From the NCBI GenBank assembly GCA_902773035.1, contig CACYDB010000184.1, positions 1 through 18,906 on the forward strand: a stretch of 18,906 bases of DNA, written 5' to 3'. The notes below the pieces were generated by a model that worked only from the letters and a program-made list of their open reading frames with translations, did no database searches and was not told the origin of the DNA. Positions 7,224-13,512 of the stretch are shown here, piece by piece (the first letter of the stretch is position 1; each line of letters opens with the position of its first letter). This DNA comes from an uncultured Ruminococcus sp. Lineage in GTDB: Bacteria; Bacillota; Clostridia; Oscillospirales; Acutalibacteraceae. A program made the position numbers and the translations under genes.

Positions 7224-8468
7224 ATGTTAGAGGTGAGTCCGATAGGAGTTTATGAAGAACTTCAGGCTCGCGGTCTGATTGCTCAGGTTACTGACGAAAA
7301 AGAAATTCGCGAGCTCGTAAATAACGGAAAAGCAACATTTTACATAGGATTTGATCCGACTGCGGACAGTCTGCACGTCGGTCACTTTATGGCGCTGTGC
7401 CTTATGAAGCGCTTGCAGATGGCGGGCAACAAGCCCATAGCCCTTGTAGGCGGCGGCACAGGTATGATCGGCGATCCCTCGGGTCGTACCGATATGCGTA
7501 AAATGCTTACAAAAGAAGATATCGAATACAACTGCAACCGCTTTAAAGAGCAGATGTCCAGGTTTATTGACTTCTCAGACGGCAAGGCGCTTATGGTCAA
7601 CAACGGCGACTGGCTCCTCGACTTGAACTATGTTGAGGTTCTCAGAGAGGTAGGAGCCTGCTTCAGCGTCAACCGTATGCTTACAGCCGAGTGCTATAAG
7701 CAGAGAATGGAAAAGGGCTTGAGCTTCCTTGAGTTCAACTATATGATCATGCAGAGCTACGACTTCTACAAGCTCTATATGGATTACGGCTGTAATATGC
7801 AGTTCGGCGGCGACGACCAGTGGAGCAATATGCTCGGCGGCACAGAGCTTATCAGACGTAAGCTCGGCAAGGACGCTTACGCTATGACTATCACCCTCCT
7901 GCTCAATTCAGAGGGCAAGAAGATGGGCAAGACTCAGAGCGGCGCCGTATGGCTTGATCCCGAAAAGACCAGCCCCTACGAATTTTACCAGTATTGGAGA
8001 AACGTAGCCGACGCCGACGTTCTCAAGTGCATCAGAATGCTTACCTTCCTGCCGCTTGAGGAAATCGACAAGATGGACAGCTGGGAGGGCGCTCAGCTCA
8101 ATACCGCCAAGGAGATTCTCGCCTTTGAGCTTACAAAGCTCGTTCACGGCGAGGAAGAGGCGACAAAGGCTCATGAAGCGGCGAGAGCGCTGTTCGGCTC
8201 AGGCTCGAACACCGACAATATGCCGAGCACAGAGCTTTCCGACGAGGACTTCACAGACGAGTTCTCGGCGCTTGACCTGCTCGCGAAATGCTCGCTTATC
8301 CCGTCAAGAAAAGAGGGCAGACGTCTTATTCAGCAGGGCGGCGTGTCCATTGACGGTGAAAAGGTAGACGATCCGTTTAAGAAGATCACAAAGGAGATGT
8401 TCTCCGAAAACGGCTATGTCGTAATCAAAAAGGGCAAGAAGGTTTACCACAAGGCTATTTTAAAGTAA
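7224..8468 (+). CDS. tyrS: Tyrosyl-tRNA synthetase
   Basis: Class I synthetase that charges tRNA-Tyr in the cytoplasm. The 414-aa protein is the usual bacterial TyrS length. Motifs: HIGH-type HVGH at 51-54 (DSLHVGHFMAL); GGGTGMIGDPSGR around 77-88; QSYDFYKLY in the tyrosine pocket; FGGDDQW at 194-200; and the KMSKS-type loop KMGKT at 233-237. The last about 70 residues (SLIPSRKEGRRLIQQGGVSIDGEKV) form an S4 RNA-binding domain. Start ATG 7224 follows AAAGGAG with 9-base spacing. It is followed after 47 bases by mscL with no terminator between, so the two are probably co-transcribed. Confidence 0.98.
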   Translation: MLEVSPIGVYEELQARGLIAQVTDEKEIRELVNNGKATFYIGFDPTADSLHVGHFMALCLMKRLQMAGNKPIALVGGGTGMIGDPSGRTDMRKMLTKEDIEYNCNRFKEQMSRFIDFSDGKALMVNNGDWLLDLNYVEVLREVGACFSVNRMLTAECYKQRMEKGLSFLEFNYMIMQSYDFYKLYMDYGCNMQFGGDDQWSNMLGGTELIRRKLGKDAYAMTITLLLNSEGKKMGKTQSGAVWLDPEKTSPYEFYQYWRNVADADVLKCIRMLTFLPLEEIDKMDSWEGAQLNTAKEILAFELTKLVHGEEEATKAHEAARALFGSGSNTDNMPSTELSDEDFTDEFSALDLLAKCSLIPSRKEGRRLIQQGGVSIDGEKVDDPFKKITKEMFSENGYVVIKKGKKVYHKAILK

Positions 8469-8480
8469 ATGAGGAATTTT

Positions 8481-8496
8481 GATGGGCTGACCCATC
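8481..8496 (+). other. Small hairpin between tyrS and mscL
   Basis: GATGGG (8481-8486) and CCCATC (8491-8496) form a 6-bp stem with loop CTGA. No T-run follows, so it is not a terminator. It sits 10 bases before the mscL ribosome-binding site and could be an RNA processing or stability element. Function unknown. Confidence 0.4.
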
Positions 8497-8515
8497 TGAA
8501 AATAAGGAGGAAAAA

Positions 8516-8950
8516 ATGAAAAAATTTTTCGGTGAATTTAAGGAATTCATAATGCGCGGAAACGTTATGGATCTTGCGGTAGCTGTTATCATCGGCGCGG
8601 CATTCGGCGCTATTGTAACCGCTCTGTGCGACAAGATCATCACACCGCTCATCCAGCTCCTTATCGGTTCTATTTTCGGTAAGAGCATTGACGAGATGAC
8701 GAAGGTCCTCAACGTAGGTCCTATCGAGTTCGGCGCGTTTATTTCAGCGGTTCTCAACTTCATCATTATGGCGTTCATAATCTTTCTTATGGTCAAGGCT
8801 GTTAACAAGGCTATGGCCATCGGTAAAAAGAAAGAGGAAGAAGAGGAAGAGGCTACCACAAAGATTTGTCCTCACTGTAAGTCCGAGATCAATATCGAAG
8901 CTACAAAGTGTCCCTTCTGTACAAGCGATATTCCGGAAGAGGAAGAATAA
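8516..8950 (+). CDS. mscL: Large-conductance mechanosensitive channel with C-terminal zinc ribbon
   Basis: Homopentameric inner-membrane channel that opens under membrane tension to release solutes during osmotic downshock. The 144-aa protein starts with the amphipathic N-terminal helix and conserved FKEFIMRGNVMDLAVAVIIGAAFGAIVTALCDKI core (TM1 about 15-43). TM2 is at about 70-97 (FGAFISAVLNFIIMAFIIFLMVKAVNK). After the conserved channel part the chain becomes a run of acidic residues (EEEEEE). It then forms a four-cysteine motif CPHC (118-121)-N10-CPFC (132-135), which looks like a zinc ribbon, and ends in another acidic tail. This replaces the usual cytoplasmic helical bundle. Start ATG 8516 follows a consensus AAGGAGG. 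The gene lies 47 bases after tyrS and is closed by a hairpin 18 bases after its stop. Confidence 0.97.
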   Translation: MKKFFGEFKEFIMRGNVMDLAVAVIIGAAFGAIVTALCDKIITPLIQLLIGSIFGKSIDEMTKVLNVGPIEFGAFISAVLNFIIMAFIIFLMVKAVNKAMAIGKKKEEEEEEATTKICPHCKSEINIEATKCPFCTSDIPEEEE

Positions 8951-8968
8951 TCTGTTTTGGATTCCTGC

Positions 8969-9001
8969 CAAGCGGTAACCGAGTGTTACCGCTTGCTTTT
9001 T
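8969..9001 (+). terminator. Terminator after mscL, inside the leader of the protease gene
   Basis: Perfect 11-bp stem CAAGCGGTAAC (8969-8979) / GTTACCGCTTG (8985-8995), loop CGAGT, then C and five T (8997-9001). It ends only 6 bases before the ribosome-binding site of the subtilase gene. It is probably the mscL terminator, but it could also act as an attenuator for the protease. Confidence 0.88.
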
Positions 9002-9016
9002 ACTCTAAGGTGATTT

Positions 9017-11488
9017 ATGATGGGTATTCTCAAAAAAGCGTTGTGCGCTGTACTGATTACAATTCTGATCATATCCGCGTTCTCTATGCCTACCTCCGCG
9101 AAGGTGACGAGAAAGCTCCGCGGCGAGTACGCCGAGGGTGAGGTTATAGTCAAATTGAAGTCGTCGGCAGGCAGCAAATTTCTAAAAAAGAAAAATGCCG
9201 CCTCTCTTTACGGCGGCGGACTCAGTATGGAGTCATCAAGCGAGCTCGGAAAAAAGAATAAGCTTAAATTTGTTACCCTCAAAAGCAAGAGTAAGACCAC
9301 GGCTGAGCTTGTCGAGTCTCTCGAGGACAACGAGAACGTAGAGTACGCGATTCCGAATTACGTCAAGCGACAGTGCTCCCTCAGCAACGATACTTACGCC
9401 GACTTCCAGTGGGCGCTCAAAAACAACGGTAACGAAAACGGCATAGAGTCCGTCGATACCGCGGCGCCTCAGCTGTGGGATAAATCCGCTCGGTACGGCA
9501 AAGAGCAGATCGTTGCCGTGATAGACAGCGGCATTGACCTGACCCACGAGGACTTAAAGGACGTTTTGTGGACAAATCCCTACGGCGACGAGCTCAAGGG
9601 CGTCCACGGCTACGATTTCACAAAGACCGTTCCCTCGCGCGAGCCCATTGACGACAACGGTCACGGCACTCATATAGCGGGGATTATCGCCGCGGCGGCG
9701 AATAACAACAAGGGTATCAGCGGAATAGCTCAGTCGAACGTCAAGATAATGGCGCTCAAAGCCTCCAGGGGCGGCGACTTTTACGCCTCCGACGAGCTGC
9801 GCGCCTTTGAGTATATCGAGAAAGCCGTCAGCCTCGGAGCCAATATCGTAGCAGTCAACTGCTCCTACGGCGGCGAGAGCGATATTAACGACAAGCTTCA
9901 CTACGACCAGATTTTTGACACTCTCGGCTCTCTCGGAGTTATGGTATGCGTAGCCTCGGGCAACGAGTATCTCGACATCAGCGACCATTCAAACGGAAGG
10001 TACTATTCTCCCGCGTGCACCGACAGCAAGTACGCCATGACAGTCGGCTCAACTAACGAGCGCGACGAGCAATCCGCGTTCTCAAATTACGGCGACAAGT
10101 ACGTCGATATCGCCGCGCCGGGCTCCAACATTCTGTCAACGGTCAACCGCAATTGCTTCAACCCCTCGATTTACAGCGGCGAACAGATAGACGAGCTCTG
10201 CGAGTATTATCAGGGCTATAACGAAGATATGGAAACGGGCGACTTCGGCTATCCTGACATCCTCGAAGTTGACGGACCCGTCTACACCTACTACGAGAGC
10301 GAGTTTTTCGGTAAGAGCGGAATGTCTATATCTTTTGAGCCCGCGAAAAAGGGCGACGTGTATTTTGTTGAGATCCCCTTCAAGCTCAAATCCGACGACG
10401 GCAAATATTCCGTCAGCTTTATGACCAAGTTCCCCGAGGACTCCGACTGCTTTATCATCGACGTTCCCGCCGATTACGACTCGCAGAACTGCGGCGATGA
10501 GATTATTAAGCGCGGCTTCTACTTCGGAAGCTACGGCTCTGACGCGTGGGATCACTACGTTTTTGAGTCGGGAACGGCAGACGAGAATTACAAAAAAGGT
10601 CTTGACCGCAAGCTTGTGATCTACGTCAGCTCATCCAACGGAGCGTTCTATCTTGACGACCTCGCGATAAGCAAAAGCGATATTGACGAGGACAAGTTCG
10701 GCAAGTACGATTTTATGAACGGCACGTCGATGTCAACTCCGTACGTAGCGGGAGCCGCGGCGCTGATAAGAAGCCTTCGCGACAACGTTACGGTTGAGGA
10801 AACGATCAGCGCGCTGAAAACCTGCGCGCGCTACGCTCCCGATTTAAAGGGCAGCGTCGCGGACTGTTCCTCGATGTATCTCAAGGATGTTGAAGCCTAT
10901 ATCAACTCAAGCGTCTTTCCGACGGATTCGATTCAGCCTGAATCAATTGAGCCCTCGGCGGCTCAACCGTCCGATACCGAGCCCTCAACAGCTCCCGATG
11001 AAAAGACGGAGGAAATTATCTACAAGCTCCCTGACGTAAAAACCAAGCTTACGCTGTTCTCGTATTCGGAGAAGCTGTACGTCGGAAAAAAATATAAAAT
11101 CGACACGAACGTAGAGTACGCCAAGGGCAAGACAAAGTTCAAAAGCTCTGATTCAAAAATAGCCTCGGTATCGTCAGGCGGCACCGTCAAGGCTAAGAAA
11201 AAGGGTACGGCGTATATAACCGTCAGCAATAACGGCTCGTCGAAAAAGCTCAAAATCAAGGTTCTCAACCCCAAGCTTAACGTTAAGACAAAGACGCTGA
11301 GAGCAGGGAAGAGCTTCAAGCTTAAAATCAAGGGCAAGGTCGGAGCGGCTAAGTTTGTATCATCAAATAAAAAGATAGCCGCTGTCTCCAAGTCCGGTAA
11401 GGTTAAGGCGAAGAAAAAGGGCAGAGCCGTTATCACAGTTGTGACCAACGTAAAAATCAAGCTGAAATGTAAAATAAAAGTAAGGTAA
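9017..11488 (+). CDS. Secreted subtilisin-like serine protease (S8) with inserted domain and two Ig-like domains
   Basis: An 823-aa exported endopeptidase. Signal peptide about 1-28 (cleavage after PTSA). A propeptide-like region follows (about 38-115, starting AEGEVIVKLK). The S8 catalytic triad is Asp170 (VAVIDSG), His216 (NGHGTHIAG) and Ser571 (NGTSMSTPYVAGAAAL); the oxyanion Asn is Asn316 (VASGN). Between APGSNILST (about 367-375) and the GTSMS serine block, normally some 15-20 residues apart, lie about 185 extra residues (376-560). These are beta-rich and end in FYLDDLAIS, like a jelly-roll or carbohydrate-binding module. A P/S/T/E-rich linker (about 636-668) leads to two Big_2-type Ig-like domains (about 676-748 and 752-823) with KIASVSSGGTVKAKKKG and KIAAVSKSGKVKAKKKG. 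No LPXTG motif is present. AAGGTG precedes ATG 9017; ATG 9020 is an equally plausible start. Confidence 0.95.
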   Translation: MMGILKKALCAVLITILIISAFSMPTSAKVTRKLRGEYAEGEVIVKLKSSAGSKFLKKKNAASLYGGGLSMESSSELGKKNKLKFVTLKSKSKTTAELVESLEDNENVEYAIPNYVKRQCSLSNDTYADFQWALKNNGNENGIESVDTAAPQLWDKSARYGKEQIVAVIDSGIDLTHEDLKDVLWTNPYGDELKGVHGYDFTKTVPSREPIDDNGHGTHIAGIIAAAANNNKGISGIAQSNVKIMALKASRGGDFYASDELRAFEYIEKAVSLGANIVAVNCSYGGESDINDKLHYDQIFDTLGSLGVMVCVASGNEYLDISDHSNGRYYSPACTDSKYAMTVGSTNERDEQSAFSNYGDKYVDIAAPGSNILSTVNRNCFNPSIYSGEQIDELCEYYQGYNEDMETGDFGYPDILEVDGPVYTYYESEFFGKSGMSISFEPAKKGDVYFVEIPFKLKSDDGKYSVSFMTKFPEDSDCFIIDVPADYDSQNCGDEIIKRGFYFGSYGSDAWDHYVFESGTADENYKKGLDRKLVIYVSSSNGAFYLDDLAISKSDIDEDKFGKYDFMNGTSMSTPYVAGAAALIRSLRDNVTVEETISALKTCARYAPDLKGSVADCSSMYLKDVEAYINSSVFPTDSIQPESIEPSAAQPSDTEPSTAPDEKTEEIIYKLPDVKTKLTLFSYSEKLYVGKKYKIDTNVEYAKGKTKFKSSDSKIASVSSGGTVKAKKKGTAYITVSNNGSSKKLKIKVLNPKLNVKTKTLRAGKSFKLKIKGKVGAAKFVSSNKKIAAVSKSGKVKAKKKGRAVITVVTNVKIKLKCKIKVR

Positions 11489-11504
11489 TGAATAGAATTG
11501 TTTC

Positions 11505-11544
11505 GGGCAAAGGAATCGTGAAAGATTCTTTTGCCCATATTTTT
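11505..11544 (+). terminator. Intrinsic terminator of the subtilase gene
   Basis: 13-bp stem GGGCAAAGGAATC (11505-11517) / GATTCTTTTGCCC (11524-11536) with one G-U pair, loop GTGAAA, followed by ATATTTTT. It begins 16 bases after the stop codon. Confidence 0.92.
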
Positions 11545-11554
11545 GCGTACAAAT

Positions 11555-11579
11555 AAACTTTTTGCAGATGTAAAACGTA
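11555..11579 (+). promoter_or_regulatory. Candidate ECF-type (autoregulatory) promoter of the sigma factor gene
   Basis: AAAC (11555-11558), 17-bp spacer, CGTA (11576-11579). This matches the general ECF architecture (AAAC-type -35, CGTA/CGTC -10) known for sigma-W-like factors, and it lies directly in front of an ECF sigma gene. It would start transcription near 11586. That makes the GTG at 11586 unusable as start and supports the TTG at 11622. The call is motif-based. Confidence 0.45.
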
Positions 11580-11621
11580 TACATAGTGAAAGCTTTCAAT
11601 CAGACGAAAGGAGGGAGGGGA

Positions 11622-12125
11622 TTGGAACCTTTTTTTGAGGAGTACATAAACCTTTACAGCGGTGAGCTGACTCGGTTTTGTATTTCATTATGCGGTAATA
11701 AAGCAGATGCCGACGATCTTTTTCAGGAAACATGGTACAAGGCTATGAAAAATTATGATAAGTACAACGACGCTTATCCCTTTGAGAAGTGGTTGCTTGC
11801 CATATGCGCGAATTGCTTCAAGGATTTCAAAAGGTTGTCTCATAACAAACGCATAGTCGGATTCCAAAACGAGTCCGAGGAGAATTTGTTTTTTGATTCA
11901 CTTCCCGATATTAACTCGGAAAAGAGATTTGATTATGTTGAGCTGCATTGTGCTGTAGCGGCTCTACCGAATAAATTTAAGGTTGTGTTAACTTTATATT
12001 ACTTTAAAGATTATTCTATAAAAGAAATATCTGAGATTCTTAGCTTGGCGGAGGGGACGGTCAAGTCAAGACTCAGAAAGGCAAAATCTGTATTGAAAAG
12101 GAGACTTACGGATGAAAATTATTAA
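11622..12125 (+). CDS. ECF-family RNA polymerase sigma factor
   Basis: Group 4 (ECF) sigma factor that redirects RNA polymerase to a small regulon. The start is taken as TTG 11622 (167 aa): a strong AAGGAGGGAGG lies 7 bases upstream and would be coding if the in-frame GTG at 11586 (179 aa) were used. Sigma-2 covers about residues 10-74, with the typical ADDLFQETWYKAMKNY (30-45) and WLLAICANCFKDFKR. Sigma-4 covers about 105-163, with a helix-turn-helix in YSIKEISEILSLAEGTVKSRLRKAKSVLKRRL. There is no sigma-3 and no C-terminal extension. Its end overlaps the next gene by 14 bases, so the two are translated together, as usual for sigma/anti-sigma pairs. The trigger and regulon cannot be read from the sequence. 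Confidence 0.93.
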   Translation: MEPFFEEYINLYSGELTRFCISLCGNKADADDLFQETWYKAMKNYDKYNDAYPFEKWLLAICANCFKDFKRLSHNKRIVGFQNESEENLFFDSLPDINSEKRFDYVELHCAVAALPNKFKVVLTLYYFKDYSIKEISEILSLAEGTVKSRLRKAKSVLKRRLTDENY

Positions 12126-12987
12126 TGACAATATGCTTGATAAAATGTTGTACGATTATTACAAAAGGAAGGCTCCCGAAGTATTTAGAGTGAAAGAGTT
12201 AAAAAAACCTTGCAAGGAGTTGAATTTTATGAAAAACAAGCTTGTGCTCAGGGCCGTATCTATAGCGGCTTGTGTAGCGATTGTATTTACGCTTGGGGTG
12301 TTTTCGCATCACGGAGGGCAGGAGAACAGTTTTTCGGTTATAGCTAACGCCGAAACCGCCTCACCCGATGAGCTAAAGGAAAACACCTTTACCGCAATGG
12401 AAAAGATTATGTGGAACGACTTTGGCATTGGCGATGAAAGGTTTGCCTTGGCTATTGCTTTCAATATGAGAGTGAAGGGTGATAATATTGATACTGTAAC
12501 GTATAAAATCAACAACGGTCTTTTTGAGATTCATTACGGCTGTGATGATGCTGTTGACAAAAAGAGCGCTCATATTGATTACGACGACTATGTTCAGCCC
12601 GGGTACAGAGCGTTCAGCGAGTATACAGTGAAGTATGACAGTCAGCCGATGTTTTCAAATGAGGATTATCCGAAATCAAGGTATATCAACGGGATGACTC
12701 CAATAGGGATTCCGCTTGTTGTTAAGGCTTCTGACGGAGGCGAAGGTGCTGAGATTCTTAAAAAGGTCGGTGCCTTGTACAAGAATAACACAAAGAATGC
12801 TTCCGCAAAGCTTAACGAATATCTGGAGAGGCTTCTTAAAATATGCCTAAAGGATATAACAGTTGATGTGACAGCAAGATTCAAAGACGGTTCAAAACAG
12901 ACTAAGACATTGAAAATCGAAGTCAAGAACAGAAAGAAATTCTTGTTTAGTGACGCTGTCTTTACCGCTAAGCTGGTGAAAAATTAA
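12112..12987 (+). CDS. Putative membrane-anchored anti-sigma factor, no recognised family
   Basis: A 291-aa protein with a short N-terminal cytoplasmic part (about 1-43, basic), one membrane segment (about 45-64, LVLRAVSIAACVAIVFTLGVF) and an external domain of about 225 residues. The topology and the 14-base overlap with the ECF sigma gene suggest an anti-sigma factor. There is no HxxxCxxC zinc-binding anti-sigma motif in the N-terminal part; the only cysteine there is at 34. The external domain contains EIHYGCDD, GIPLVVKASDGGEGAEIL and ends KQTKTLKIEVKNRKKFLFSDAVFTAKLVKN, with no enzymatic motif recognised. Start ATG 12112 has GGAG about 8 bases upstream. The role is inferred from context; an alternative is a surface protein that is simply co-transcribed. 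Confidence 0.85.
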   Translation: MKIINDNMLDKMLYDYYKRKAPEVFRVKELKKPCKELNFMKNKLVLRAVSIAACVAIVFTLGVFSHHGGQENSFSVIANAETASPDELKENTFTAMEKIMWNDFGIGDERFALAIAFNMRVKGDNIDTVTYKINNGLFEIHYGCDDAVDKKSAHIDYDDYVQPGYRAFSEYTVKYDSQPMFSNEDYPKSRYINGMTPIGIPLVVKASDGGEGAEILKKVGALYKNNTKNASAKLNEYLERLLKICLKDITVDVTARFKDGSKQTKTLKIEVKNRKKFLFSDAVFTAKLVKN

Positions 12988-13019
12988 AGTAGAGGCTGAC
13001 CTTTGGTCAGCCTCTACTT
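12987..13019. terminator. Shared convergent terminator between anti-sigma and shikimate-kinase-like genes
   Basis: Perfect 15-bp stem AAGTAGAGGCTGACC (12987-13001) / GGTCAGCCTCTACTT (13005-13019) with a 3-base loop. Its left edge overlaps the last base of the anti-sigma stop and its right edge overlaps the stop of the minus-strand gene. A T-run follows only on the minus strand (complement of 12976-12987, TTTAATTTTT), so it should terminate the pyk transcript best. Confidence 0.88.
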
Positions 13020-13512
13020 ATAGCAGTTTAAGTATCTCGTCAACGGTTTCCTCGAGCGAGCTGCCGTCCTTATATTTTATAGTCAGATCGCTGTACTTTT
13101 CGTAGTACGGCTTTCTTTCTCTCAGAATGTCCTCCAGACTTTCGCCGTCCTTGCAGGCGATTCCTCTGTCCGCGTAGTTGCCGAGACGCCTTTTGAGCTC
13201 GTCGAGCTCAACGTCAATGTATATTACCGTGCCGAGCGAGCTGAGGTTTTCCATAGCCTCCTTCGCCATTATCATAGAGCCGCCCGTCGCGATCACAACT
13301 CTGTCGCAGATTATCTCTTTTCCGACGTTGCTCTCAGTCTCAAGAAAGTAGTCGAGCCCCTTTGAGTCGATTATGCCCTGGAGCGTGCTTTTTTCTCTTT
13401 GAGAAATAAAAGAGTCTGTGTCAAGATAACCGTAGCCCAGTCTGCGCGCGAGGATGATCCCCAGCGTACTCTTGCCGCTGCCGGGCATTCCGACCAGAAT
13501 AATATTGTTCAT
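13018..13512 (-). CDS. Shikimate kinase-like P-loop kinase
   Basis: 164-aa cytoplasmic NMP-kinase-fold protein. A shikimate kinase would phosphorylate shikimate at O3 for aromatic amino acid synthesis. Walker A is GMPGSGKST (8-16). DTDSFI (31-36) carries the Asp of the shikimate site. A lid Arg is in NYADRGIA, and the C-terminal RERKPYYEKYSDLTI matches the family's RxPxY motif. Two typical substrate-site features are altered. The usual F-R-x-x-E reads F-L-E-T-E, with no Arg. The usual Gly-Gly-Gly reads Gly-Gly-Ser (IATGGSM). It may therefore be a paralogue with another substrate, so no gene symbol is given. ATG 13512 overlaps the pyk stop as TGATG; a GTG three bases upstream is an alternative. 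AAGGTG lies 5 bases before ATG. Confidence 0.9.
   Translation of the reverse strand: MNNIILVGMPGSGKSTLGIILARRLGYGYLDTDSFISQREKSTLQGIIDSKGLDYFLETESNVGKEIICDRVVIATGGSMIMAKEAMENLSSLGTVIYIDVELDELKRRLGNYADRGIACKDGESLEDILRERKPYYEKYSDLTIKYKDGSSLEETVDEILKLL

Noticed and set aside
11586..11621. GTG 11586 as start of the sigma factor gene
   Set aside because: It would make the strong AAGGAGG at 11608-11614 part of the coding region, and it lies at the start of the predicted transcript. TTG 11622 fits better.
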